Positions 49,785 through 61,195 of a stretch of DNA of 64,000 bases are shown here, piece by piece. Under the pieces are notes generated by a model. That model saw nothing but the letters and a program-made list of their open reading frames with translations. It did not search any database and was not told the origin of the DNA. The stretch covers positions 13,888,001-13,952,000 of the forward strand of contig QCXZ01000053.1 in the NCBI GenBank assembly GCA_025024175.1, given 5' to 3'. The translations under genes and the position numbers were made by a program. Every line of letters starts with the position of its first letter. Within the stretch, counting starts at the first letter, position 1. This DNA is from Rhyzopertha dominica (Eukaryota; Arthropoda; Insecta; Coleoptera; Bostrichidae).

Positions 49785-50198
49785 AAAAAATTACGGAAGT
49801 GGCTCATTCAACAGTGACCTGACTCCTTTAGATAGATTCAAATTACTTGATTTTGTTGAAACCTCCGCACTATTATTATTTTTATATTTTCGTATACTTT
49901 ACATGCCTTCAGCTGTTTTAAATTTAAGATTCATTTGAAATTTCACTGCGGTTGCTATAGATTGCATTGTTTTTATAAAATCCTTCCGTGTTGTAAGTGT
50001 TTGGGCACTTGTTTGGTTGATCCGCCGTTGTTATCTGTAAGTGATGATGATCAGGGCCGGAGCGTGGCGGGTTTAGCCCTTTCCCCGGAACCTGGTCCCG
50101 CGCACTTTGTAATCTTATATATTAGACATTTTGCAGGACTTCTATACAGCATATTTGTCAGAGCTATATCAATGTCTATATTTTTTTAATTGTTTCAG
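49785..50198. other. No recognisable gene
   Basis: Short AT-rich interval between repeat A and a LINE fragment. The 84-codon plus frame (49,935-50,189) is unrecognised. Confidence 0.4.
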
Positions 50199-50201
50199 AT
50201 T

Positions 50202-50600
50202 TCACAAGTTATCATATTTATCATGAATCCGATAAAATGTTAGGTGAACACACTCTAGTTTGCCTCTCGCAAATGAAAAGTATAATTTTTGTGTCTTCTT
50301 GTTGAAGCACCCAGATCTGATTATAACAGGCATTTTTGAAGCGGTAAGTATAGTTTGCTGAAAATGGAGGCAAAATGTGAACTTGATATCAAATGAGACA
50401 CCAAGGACTTTACTGAGCGAACAGTTGAATTTTATTGGATACTGCTTACGAGTGTAGGTGACTATTTTGCATTTAGTGTTACTCTTGCACCACTCGGACA
50501 CGAATTCGAGCTGCCTCTGTAGTTTTTCGTAGTTCAGTACGGAAGTGATGTTGCAGCAAATGTTCTCTGTGTCCAGTACTTCAAAACAATATTATTGTAA
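50202..50600 (-). pseudogene. LINE reverse-transcriptase C-terminal fragment
   Basis: On the minus strand the frame reads YEKLQRQLEFVSEWCKSN (about 50,480-50,535), then KCKIVTYTRKQYPIKFN, LSKVLGVSFDIKFTF (the block after the RT palm), and FARGKLECVHL in place of the usual 'LVRSxLEY' block. Order and spacing match the thumb/post-palm region of Jockey/CR1-type RTs. The palm with the catalytic Asp pair is not present upstream. It is open for 99 codons but has lost the family's expected next block. Confidence 0.65.
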
Positions 50601-50695
50601 GTAGGAGGTCAGGTTGGACACAGTTGAGTGACTTTACATGAAATCATGCTGAAAAGGTGACAAATGAGACTTAATACTGTTGAAAAACCGCTGCA

Positions 50696-52961
50696 AATTG
50701 AATCAATACTTCCACATGCCAGACAGCACCAGACGTACGTGGGATGTCCGTTTTAGGTCCGTTCCGTTCCAGTTACATCCTATCCTAGAAAGAACATCCC
50801 GCGACTGTACATTTAGGGATCATCCCATTTAAAACTTCCATGAGACGTCCATAATTACACCAAAACGATATATCCTATTTGGAATATCTCAGAGAAGTCC
50901 CACTTAGTAACATTCCATCTTAGTACATTCTCGTATGTCCATAGTACATACCGGACAGTACAAAACAAATGTTTATTAATTTTTGGTAATTATTTGCCAT
51001 AGATATAATATGAACTATAGCAGATGCATTTGTGTTTACACCATGCATTTCTTCACCTATATGACTCATAATCAAGTGCAGGTACTCTCTTTTCGCGGAA
51101 ATCCTAAAAAGCATGCATTTTCGGAGAAATATTAATTTGAATTCATCGGTCATATGTTGGATATATGTTAGAATCCGGTCATGCCTAGCAGAGAACGCAT
51201 TTGCTGTAGATGCATGAGGTAAATTTAATAGTGACCTTATTTTTTCTTAATTAATAATAATATTTTCTAAGAAGCAGCGGCAACGGTTGATACAAGTAGG
51301 TATGTTGTTATTAGCAACATTTCTTACAAAAATTGTTACAATAGTAAGCTAATAAGAATAATAAAAATAAAAGCCAAATTAGAAAGACCTAGCATTTTTC
51401 GACCTCAGCTGAAGCTAAACATTTTTAAATAAAAATGTCAACGAATTGCAACCTCATAATTGTCAATAATTGTTATTGTCATTGTTTTGTTATTTATGTT
51501 TGGAATAATTATATGTAGATATAGTATTTTTCCTAATATCTAAAAGACCATTTTCATGATTTTCTTCAAACTTTTTGTTTGTTTATAATATCTAATAATG
51601 AAAATCTTCATTTTCGCGGAAAAAATTGAAAAGTAAATAAGCAAGTAAATTTTTGATAACGTAATGAGAGGCGATTTTCTTCATTTGACTACAAATAAGA
51701 ATAATTTATGATGAATGGTTGGACAGGATTGTAAAAACGTCAATGAACCTCTTGTGCTGCCATTAAGTTATTTAATTCAATTATGACAGTGGTGTCACAA
51801 AAACTACCATATTTATTTAAATATCAACACCTTGTATCTTGGAGAATAAGCGTTTTCAGAAATATGCTCTTAAGATTTTTATTCTTGTTTTCATGCTAGG
51901 AATCAGGCTGAATTTTTCTCAATATTGATGTTACACCTTGTATACCTCATAGTGTATATCCCATGGATATACATGGTACTATATTGTGAGACTAATATAG
52001 AACTATTGCTACGTCCCTAATATGTTCAGCATAGGTCTTGTCGTACGTACTTAGGACATACCCTGTACATTTTGACCTGTGGCATTTGACCGTCCAACGG
52101 ATGTACCACATAAATACGCAGGACTAAAATGGAATGTACTTTTAACAAACGTCAGACGTCCTAGCGCTATGTGGGATCCAATTGTCAAAATGACATTTAC
52201 GTTTTATATTTCTTATACTATACAATTAGTACCTAATCAGGTTTTGAGCATTTTTTCTCTCTACACATTTTTTCTAAGGCAAACAGTCCTCGTGATATTA
52301 GCGAAAATATATAAAAATTAAAATCGTTTTTTTCCAAATAACCCGAAAATTATTAACTTAATAAAGAAATTACAAGAGTGCTTTCTGAACAGAAATTTTA
52401 TTTTCTATACAGGGCCCAAAATAGGTTTTTTGGATATATTTCGAAAATTTTCGAATAATAAATAAAATTTCTAAGACACTTTTTGTGAGAAATTTTATTT
52501 CCTATCTGATGGTATGTTCGTTTTTTTGAATATATTAAATAAATTCGGAGATATTTAGGAAAAACCGTTTTCTTTAAGTGACGCTTTTTTGCTAATATCT
52601 TCTAAACAGTTTGCTGCACTGAAAATTTATAACAACGAATAATATTCGCAGTTATACTACTAATCACATACTAAAACGAAAAAAATAAAAAAAAATAAAA
52701 TTTGCAAAAAGAGTAGTTACCCCCCAATTTCGCCCCATTCCCGATACCCTACTTTTCCCACAAACAATAGGTCGCTTTGGGTAGTTGAGATTTATATGTT
52801 TGCCAAATTTCAAGTTCATATATTAAGTTTTTCGAAAGTTATCGTGTCCACATACAAAACCATAGACAAGAAACTTTTTTGCTCAAATTTTGTTTTTTTC
52901 GTTTTCGACCATTTTAAGGCGAATGAGCAAATAAAAATTTTGAATTTTTTTTGCGATATAA
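50696..52961 (+). repeat. Dispersed repeat A, copy 2, split by an insertion
   Basis: Collinear with 12,534-13,354 but interrupted. The first 22 bases (AATTGAATCAATACTTCCAC and AT) end at 50,717, and the rest resumes at 52,178 with CCAATTGTCAAAATGACATT. The join in copy 1 is uninterrupted, which proves that 50,718-52,175 inserted into an existing copy. Confidence 0.9.
50718..52175. mobile_element. 1.46-kb TIR element inserted in repeat A
   Basis: Its limits are fixed by comparison with the uninterrupted repeat copy. The ends are imperfect inverted repeats: left GCCAGACAGCACCAGACGT, right reversed CCCACATAGCGCTAGGACGT. The flanking dinucleotide AT is present at both sides (50,716-50,717 and 52,176-52,177) but once in the empty site, so AT is probably the target duplication. 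The first and last ~250 bases are rich in GGACGT/GGACAT-type motifs, as for subterminal repeats. The centre is AT-rich with no transposase. An AT duplication would fit ISL2EU/PIF-like elements. Confidence 0.8.
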
Positions 52962-52984
52962 TTTGCAAAGTTGGAGGTAGTTGT

Positions 52985-54550
52985 TGATGTTCGATACCTC
53001 CTCAGATTTTAATATTGGACTGATAGCGCATATTCTTCGAAAAAGAAGAAAACAAATAAGAAAGAAAATAGTGTGCTTCCAAAATTTTATTGTATAATAT
53101 GTATGGTGAATGAAGAAACACTGAGTACAGTATTTTGTTAAGAAACTGGTAACCATATCAATTCCAGCAGTTATATTATTTTTTGTCTCTTTATGGCGGC
53201 TGATATTTCCTCACGAGAAATGCACGTAAAGTTGATACTGGGGAGAAGAGAGCCAGAGGCTCCAGTGTTAATCGAAGAATCAGAAGGCATAATGCTAATG
53301 CATTCACATCTACGATTCATGGATTATTTATCATTATTTCCCAAAAGATTTATTGTAGAAATGTAACCTTTGTCATGTAAACATTGCCACTCATCGTTTG
53401 AAATTGATACTCATCGGCAAATTTCAATGTTTTTGACCTTTCCTACATTACCCTGATTGACTGTTGAGTCATCGCTGTAGGTGGAAAACGGAACTTGCGT
53501 GGTGTTCCCCGCACACGGTGCACGTGCGAGGAGTTACGAACATGCCCATAATACGTGCATACACATGTAAATACTACGCCTATTAATTTTAGTAACTGTT
53601 CGAAAGTTGGCGACTCAGGTGCGATGAACTCGACAGTACAATGCGCGGACCAAGATGCGAGCGTTTTTTCATTTACTCGTTGGAACGCGACGTCAATCAT
53701 GGGCGCGAATGGTTTTTACGGTATGTAAAATTGGTCGGTGCGTTTTACAGGCTGGGTCGTAAAAGACAACTTCGAATTTTGATGGCTTCGACGAACATTT
53801 CCAATGAACATGAGTAAAGCAGTGTACCCTTCGATGTTTTTGCCTGTATGAAAATTTTCAGATAAGGTTTAATCGTATTCTAGGAAAGACCACCATCACT
53901 GATATCTCAGAAGTATGTTATTTTATTAGCTACATTTATTGGCTTACGAGTAAGGTAGTTAAATTTAAACACAAGGGATTAGAGATGTGTATGTTTTTAG
54001 CTTAAAAGAGGCGTACACATTTATGACCTGTTGAAAACAGTCCCACGGTATAATCTCGTAAGCACGAATTCCAAGGACATTGTTGATGTAGTTCTGTCAT
54101 TTTTTGTACTCCTCGGATTGTCTAGTCAAGTACCCAAATAGTTTCAGCAGCTCTTCTCTAGTTACTTCGCTTCCTTGACACTTAGATACCCCTTTTCTGC
54201 TTTCTGCGATCCTTCTACCGTCTGTTATTCAGGCTTCACTTCCTAAGTAAGTATTGCATTGTAAAATTTCTTGCAGATTACCATTATAGTCTTCTTAATT
54301 ATTTCGCTCTTGCTTTTTTTCATAGTACCTTGTATCACTAGTCACATGCATTGTTAACTTTCGGCTAGTTTGTTGCAATTAAAAAGAATAAAGACATAAG
54401 CACTAAAAACGCACAATAAGGAGTGTTAGATCGTCCAATTATATAAACACAGTGATATATTCACGCCCTTTTAATGAGCATATAGTTGTTATCAAGACTA
54501 GCTCGTCTAGGATTAGCCATTGTTTTCTGATAAGCATTTTGATTTGTGTA
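52985..54550. other. No recognisable gene
   Basis: The part at 53,440-53,790 is GC-balanced with an 85-codon minus frame that matches nothing I know. The remainder is AT-rich. Confidence 0.45.
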
Positions 54551-54559
54551 TACTCTTTC

Positions 54560-55026
54560 AGATCGGGCGAATTTTCAGCGTTGCAGTATTTCCGGTGCCG
54601 ACTGTCGTAGTGAACGCACGCAACTGAGTTGTACTCTCGAGCAAAATCAAGCGAAATCATCCAAGGAAGCCTCGACACCATCACGCAAGAGCAACCTAAG
54701 AAAAACAAGTGAATCGGGATTACCACTTGTAAAAAAAGCTCGAAAATAATAAATAAAGTAACCCAAATATATACAAAACTGCAGACAGCAGCTCATACGA
54801 GAAAAAAATACAGGCGAGCTAAGCTAACACCAAACACGGAAACATCCGTGGTTCCATGGATGGCTGAACCCTGCAAACCTTGCCGTTCCAATTCCAAGTA
54901 ACATGCGCTACGTGGCAGCCCACTAACAATATTCATGTCATCACTATAACCCAGCGAAGACGGCTCGCTCGGCGGTATGTACGAGACTGCAGAAGTGCCT
55001 ACCGTACGCTGGTTCAGTCAACCAAA
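54560..55026 (+). repeat. Degenerate repeat B, copy 1
   Basis: Shares with 57,430-58,026 the series GACACCATCACG, CAGCAGCTC, AACACGGAAACATC, ACATGCGCTACGTGG, and a terminal GCCTACCGTACGCTGGTTCA. It includes a 67-codon frame (54,546-54,749) that is basic and Ser-rich, like a tail of a retroelement gag-type protein, but no definite domain is present. The class is unknown. Confidence 0.6.
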
Positions 55027-55029
55027 CTT

Positions 55030-56600
55030 TAAAATGGGCTGATGCTGTTTAACACCTTTGAGTGTACTAATAAGTTAAGTTAAATTAAGCCATTTATAAC
55101 AATGCATAAGGTTTGTGAACACCTCCATTTTTCCGAAAAGATATGACTTTACTTTGTGGTTACAAAAATCAGAACGACCTACCTTTGAAATCCAACCGTC
55201 TATTCTAAATATCGTCTATACCAGTTGGTCCCTTTACTGGGTCATGGTCAGGGTCGGTTTGCTACATCACTATTTACATCATTCATTAAGAGAAACAACT
55301 GTATCAATATATTGTACAAAGTATCAGAATTTTTTTTTCGCTGTCTTCACTTAGATATCACGTGTTTTAAGAAGTTGTAACATTGAAATCGAATGGTTTT
55401 TTGCAAGTTGCTTTTATCAAAAGTTATTGCATATTGATGAACATGAGCAGTATAGAAATGTGTTGTTCCAGAAAAAATCCTGCAGTTCTCTTACAGGGTT
55501 AGGTTATAAAAATGTTTTTAGCATTCCGGACTTGAGTGGTGGCATTCGACCCGAGGGACGTGTTTTTGAGCGCTATGAAGTGATTCCCTAAGATCTGTGT
55601 GTTTGTTTTAATTCGTGATAAAATAAGGCTACAATCGGCACATATTAATTAAACGTGAATGGTGATTGGGTGTACGTATGTGCCGTGTGTCGTTTGTTGG
55701 GCTGACCAGCAAGAAAGGAGAGTGATTCAACGCCGATCACGCCAATATTAGCCGGTGTTTAGATAAGCAGCTAAGCCTTAGTATAAGTGTATATAACAGG
55801 CACATAATTTGTCTCATAAACAATAACAACTTCAACAACAATTCAATATCAGATTTGTCTTCTTTTCCTTTAGAATAAATGTAGCAGCATCCTACAAAAT
55901 TTTGCCTCTTACGGTGTCTGATGGCAAATAGCACACCCTTAACGAATATAAAGTCGGCAAAAAGGCTCCGATTCTCAGAAATAGCCTGGATCGAAGATAG
56001 CAAGCTGTTTATGTTCAAGACGGTAACACGCAGAGAAACGGGCATGTTCAAAATGTAATTATAGCCACTTATTTCAAGCGCGATGACGATCTCTAGAAAA
56101 CTCACATAGCATTAAGGAAGCTTAAAAAACAAATACATACCGTATCAGGAACAAGTAGAACGAACAACTAACCAGCAAAATAATAAAAACTACTTTCGTC
56201 TTTTTAGGCGTTCTTTCAGAATAAAAAACAAACAAAAAAAAATCTCTTCCAGTAACAAGGAATCAACGAAAGTAGACAATAAGATAGATGTATAAGGAAA
56301 AGGGAATATGCTGGCAACGTATATAAACCCAAATATTAATACAGCTTGTAGCTAACTCACGATCGGCGACACACCAAATAATTGCTATTAACTCTTATAT
56401 CGCTTCATAATGTGTTTTAGTGTTAGGTTCTTGTGTTGTCGATATTGTTGGTGTTGTAACAGTGATGTAGTTCCGTGCGTCTAAAAGATGTTTCGTACAA
56501 TTGTGGTACCGAAAATCTAGGGAGACGGCAACCGCCTTCCTAGCACATTGAGTCACCAAATGTACGGGGAGAATACTACCCCACAAGAACACAAAAGCCA
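55030..56600. other. No recognisable gene
   Basis: No domain seen. The 122-codon minus frame at 55,737-56,105 does not resemble a known protein and lies opposite sequence of the repeat-B region. Confidence 0.4.
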
Positions 56601-58026
56601 CCCAAGGAAAATAAGAAGAAAAGCCGGCAGAAGAAATCATAGTGACACGAACAGAAAGACGCAGTAAGTAAGAAAGCACTGTACAGAAACCAGGAAAACA
56701 TGGAAACAAGTCTAGCCATAAAAAAATTGGGATAGCCCTAACGAAGCTCCAATGTATAGAAAAGAAAAGAAACTAATACACAAGACGAGAAAATTTCCGG
56801 TGGAGTAATATAATTCCATCTAGAGATCCAACAAGCAAATGGATAAGCACATACGAAATCATCCAAAGTATCGACTTACCATCAGGAAACAGCAACATAA
56901 ACGGCAATCAAAAAATTATTTTAAATACGTACTTACGTTTACATTGTTATTGTATCCTTACTGCGAAGTAGTTTCGTGTATCTAGACAAGGGTATATACA
57001 AGAAATCACGTAATCGTGAATAAATCCAGCAAGACCGAAACTACCAAATATAGGTTGAGAACATTACCAACGGCAATACAAACACTTTGTAAGAGAAATA
57101 AATCACAGGCGAAACATATGCTCGGAGGGACCTTGGAAGAAACTATTCAAGAACCACAACCAAAATACAATTCAGGGAAGTAGAAGAAATCATATCGACA
57201 ACAACAGAAAAGAGTAAAAAAACTACTACGGTAAAGCAAAATACTGTGCATAAACAAAGAAGATATGGAAACAAACCCATCCCCAAAAAATTTTGAACGA
57301 TCCTAATGAATCGTGGAAAAAACCTAATGCACAGAATGCACACAGACGACAAATATCCCGTAGAACAACGTCACCTAATCTACAGCTGTAGGAAACAAAC
57401 GGATAAACACATATGAAAACACCGAAAGAAAGCGTCGACACCATCACGAAAAAGTAATCTAAACAGGACAAGTGAATAATAATTGCCCCTTAAAAAAGGT
57501 CTTAAATCCCTGCACAATTTCAGACGGCCTCTCACACAAGGAAGAAGCCGGACTAAGCCAACATCAAACGCGGAAACATCTACGGAAAGGATTCACTGGT
57601 TGAATGTACCCTACAAACCTTCCAATGTACTAGAAAAAGCGTTGTAGGAAGACCGCGTTACACGTGGATAACAACGGTGGAGAGGATCATAGCAAAATCA
57701 AATGTAACTGAAGAAAAAACAATGGTCAGAAATCGCGAAAGACAAGAAAACAATAAATAAGGAAGTCCTAAAGTTGTATACAATCTCAGGCAGCAGCTCG
57801 TCCGGGGAAGAACAAGAACTAAGCTATCATCCAACACGGATGCTAATAAAAAAGTATCCGCTGGTTGGATGCCCTAAAAACCTCCCAATTCCAGTCCCCA
57901 AACTCCTGTAACATGCGCTACGTGGGAGCTCACTAGCAACAACCCCTCCAACCCAGCATAGGCGTAGCCGGCCCGGCGGTATATCCGGGAGCGGAAGAAA
58001 TGCCTACCGTACGCTGGTTCAATCAA
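56600..58026 (+). repeat. Degenerate repeat B cluster
   Basis: Several partly tandem, diverged units. About 56,600-56,880 resembles about 57,130-57,440 (both give RRNH.D.NRK and CKTWKQ-like readings and end in GGATAAACACATA-type blocks). About 57,430-57,635 and 57,740-58,026 both match copy 1 at 54.6-55.0 kb, including the final CTACCGTACGCTGGTTCA at about 58,003-58,021. A-rich, with many stops. Possibly the decayed 5' region of a retrotransposon with internal tandem repeats. Confidence 0.5.
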
Positions 58027-58029
58027 TAA

Positions 58030-59003
58030 AAAAAATTGTTTGGGTGCATTCCGAGATGAAAAACTGTGTTTTATTATGAATCAGAATGTAAGCATTATGA
58101 AAAATACCTACTTATTCATTGTACTATAGGTATAGTATGTAGCATTAGCAAAGCCGCGACTACTGCAATGTCCAACACCGGGCGCCGTCGTCGGTAATGT
58201 GCATCAGTCACACAGTGAACGGTACCTTAGGGTACACCTCGGAATACCGCACACAGCTTATAGAAGAGGCCAAATGCAAGCAACAAGAATAATAGTTGAC
58301 GATCGACCACTCCTTTGGGATAGGTCAGAGGAGCAGCAAACCGGAATAATCGTCTCTCCAAATAACGGACGTTAGCATGGTTGCCGGATGGCGCAATTTA
58401 TTACAGCTTGGGTCATACGAGCAAGTACGATTACTGGAAGTGGAGTTTGAATAAGAGAGTTTGGAAATACCAAGACATAACAGAATTGCTATAAATGTTC
58501 AGTAATTGTTTCAGTCAGTTGATATTACATGTTCTGAATTTGGTCATGGGAATATTGTTTATAGTGAGTGGCCCACTGAAAACAAGCAACACCAGTGTTT
58601 TACAGTTTGACTAAATTTATCAAAAGACCGGGGGGAGGGGGGAACTGGACTATTTTTTGTTCAATACGGACATTGAACACATTCTTGTTCGCGCTAGTAG
58701 TATAGGTAGACCGATTCTGGGCCAAACCACCACCACCACAACCACCACAACCGATTCTAGGCCCACCACCACCACAGGTAGACCGATTCTGGGCCAAACC
58801 ACCACCACAACCGTTTCTAGACCCACCACCACCACAGGTACAGCGATTCTGGGCCAAACCACCACCACAGGTACACCGAACCAGGACCCAACACCAAAAG
58901 TGTGCGAACACCAAAACTGATTTACATTTTCCTAATAAACAGGGGTCATTAAACCTATCTTGACTGATCGTTACTAAAGCGTAAACATTTGCGAGATGCA
59001 ACC
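58030..59003. other. Unique sequence and an ACC-rich minisatellite
   Basis: No gene is recognised. At 58,690-58,880 a minisatellite of GATTCTGGGCCAAACCACCA units starts at 58,713, 58,785 and 58,845 (periods 72 and 60), with runs of ACC/ACCACA between. It creates a Thr-Pro-rich plus frame and a Gly-Cys-rich minus frame. I treat both as repeat artefacts, though a mucin-like exon cannot be excluded. Confidence 0.5.
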
Positions 59004-59192
59004 TGATGCCATACCTGACCGCGTGTCATTAGACGGGTAATCGTGATATCTGTAATGCGACATCGTACGTGACTTCGTGACTACAGGCATGAAATCGCGA
59101 AACCTATAATTTGACATCGTATGTGACTTCGTGACTTTAGCCTTGAAACCATGAAACCTGTAAACTGATGATGCTACGTGATTGCGTGACAT
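59004..59192. repeat. ~54-bp tandem repeat upstream of the Polinton gene
   Basis: Units containing GACATCGTACGTGACTTCGT, TGACATCGTATGTGACTTCG and TGATGATGCTACGTGATTGC start near 59,057, 59,112 and 59,166, with a more diverged unit before them. Each carries a GAAACCTGTAA/CGAAACCTATAA-like segment. Polinton terminal repeats often contain tandem units, so this could lie within the left terminal repeat, but the element's true end was not found. Confidence 0.7.
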
Positions 59193-59397
59193 TTATTTAA
59201 TCTAAGCGGTATCTGGTATGCGAACTATTTGTGTTTTCAAGTTATTTCGTATTCTGGAACAAATACACTAAAATTGCTATACTAAGTAGTTTTGAAATAT
59301 ATATATGAGTGATAAAAGTGGTGGGCTTTATTTTATTAGTAGCCGAGCAAGGGTGATTTTACGTTAGTGCAGGTCTGCTTAGCGCGTGTATATAACC

Positions 59398-60933
59398 ATG
59401 ATTTGTGAATACTGTGGTAGACTATTTACTAGAATGGATGCCCTTAAGCGTCATATGGACCACAGTTGCATCAATGCTGGTAAGTTTATTTTTATTTGAA
59501 AGCGATGTAGACGTACCAATATGCATTGCCTATTTTAGACGTTCATTCTGCGAATCCAAACCAAGCCAGCACGCAACAGCGGGTACAGGGTAAGTCACTC
59601 AAACAGCTTTCCTGCATACCTAGATACCTAATTACAAACTTATTGTTAAAGGATTCGCCTGTGGAGAGTGTGGTAAAGTTTACTCCAGGAGAGATGCTTT
59701 GGAAAGGCATAGGAAGTGTAGTTGTGGAAATGCCAGTTATAAAGTTCCGAAGGTGGAGTCGGCGATGCGTAAAAGTAAGTTAATCGAAATAACTGTTTAA
59801 TTTACACCACTAACTTCTTTGCCTGTTTTAGGACCAGCAACGGATGAAGATCCTGCTGTTCTGTTACAGAATCCTGTGCAAGCTAAAGTCCAAGGCTGCA
59901 CGGCGCCTAACAGTGTCTTTGCGAAGCTTCAAATAAGTGAAAGTAAGTTTAACATACTAATTCAATAAGTTTTGTTATCTAAAATTTATTACTTTTTAGA
60001 CTTCGAACCGATAAATGTCAGCAACCTACCTCTAAAGAAGCGTAAAATATTTGCCGTGCAAGAGGATGATATGGAGGTTCAGAGTAAGTTTTTTTAAGCG
60101 GTAATCTAGCCGATTTTGACTAATCCAATTAATATTAGGTGGATCCAGACGCTGTTGTCCAGATGTGCCTTCCCAGGAAACAAGTAATAGTAAGTGTCAA
60201 GTATATTCGGCTTTTTTCTCAAATTAACGGTTGTATCTTGTTCCAGAGCAAACTGTATTGGACAATATCCGTTCTTCCTCAACTAAAAATCCTAATAGAA
60301 TTAAAGGTGACTTCGAAACGAAGTCTGCAGAAAACTATCCAGCACCTGTAGAACAAGCATCGACGTCAAGACCTTCCATTTACTGCTGCGTATGTCACGA
60401 GAATGTTCCGAATGAGAAGTTCCAAGGCCACCTTCGTAGCATTCTTCATAAAAGCAGAGCTTCTACGGAGGTGGTGCAGGAAGGAGTTCGAAAAATTGCA
60501 GGAGCATTCAAGAATAACATTGCGACATATCAGCTAGATGGCAGAGGTACTGACATAAATGCATTCTTTCGGAAACTGGATAGCAAATTTAGTCATTTAA
60601 TCCTTCACCACGTCAATAATCATGATAATCTTAAAGTAAATGTTGAATTGTTCGGGTTGTACTACCATCCAGTAAATGATGAGTTCGATATTAAGTCCTT
60701 TAATACTAAGAATGTTATCGTGGTGAGCAGTACAAATATTAATGAACTGTATGCAAACTTCGTTTCTGAAGTGGAGGCAAAGGCTAAAGATTTTGAAGAA
60801 AGGGACTCAGGTAAGTTCGAAAAACAATTTTATTTGAAAAAAACGATATACTTAGCCCCCTATTTAACAGGTTGGTTGCTGGTGACCCTGCTGTATTTAG
60901 AGGTCAGTGTCAACAAATATAATCCGCTTAGAG
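59398..60933 (+). pseudogene. Zinc-finger / DNA polymerase B N-terminal gene of Polinton, 8 exons, truncated
   Basis: Exons: 59,398-59,479; 59,539-59,589; 59,652-59,774; 59,832-59,942; 60,000-60,083; 60,139-60,189; 60,247-60,810; 60,871 to about 60,933. All introns begin GTAAGT, end AG, and interrupt codons in phase 1. ATG at 59,398 starts a C2H2/C2HC finger (CEYCGRLFTR, exon 1). A second finger is in exon 3 (CGECGKVYSRRDALERH), a basic KKRK patch in exon 5, and a third finger in exon 7 (CCVC...HLRSILHK). Exon 7 then has VNVELFGLYYHP, IKSFNTKN and FEERDSG, and exon 8 has YLEVSVNKYNPLR. The last blocks precede the polymerase domain of insect Polinton DNA polymerase B proteins. The catalytic region is gone: after PLR the sequence becomes capsid gene in reverse. 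About 376 codons remain. It would have served protein-primed replication. Confidence 0.8.
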
Positions 60934-60935
60934 CT

Positions 60936-61195
60936 TACCTAATTTCTTTAAATAAAAACGCGAATGCATTGTTGGTAATATGCGCTCCTTTACTAACGTC
61001 TTCCTTTGATAGTTTCCCTTCTATGTAGATATGGCTAGCGTATGTTGCTGTAATTAGGTCCTGGCATTGTATGGCTATCCGTATTTCATCTGATTTCTGG
61101 TATTGACTTGATCCGTAAGGAAGGTAGGTGTGGAGTTCTTCTCGAATTATGGATTCGTCGAATCCTATTCCTTGGAAAACTTCTAGATTGCTCAT
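60936..61195 (-). pseudogene. Polinton major capsid protein, N-terminal fragment
   Basis: ATG at 61,195 begins MSNLEVFQGIGFDESIIREE. It continues through HTYLPYGSSQY, EIRIAIQCQDLIT and NNAFAFLFKEIR, then meets a stop just past the deletion junction. About 86 codons remain of a protein normally several hundred residues long with a double jelly-roll fold that forms the icosahedral capsid of Polinton virus-like particles. The start region is well preserved and without stops, so truncation came from one deletion rather than gradual decay. It lies 116 bases from the minor capsid gene, in the same orientation. Confidence 0.8.

Noticed and set aside
58600..59001. Gly/Cys-rich (minus) and Thr/Pro-rich (plus) repeat proteins
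   Set aside because: Both are readings of the ACC-rich minisatellite; no splice or start context supports either.
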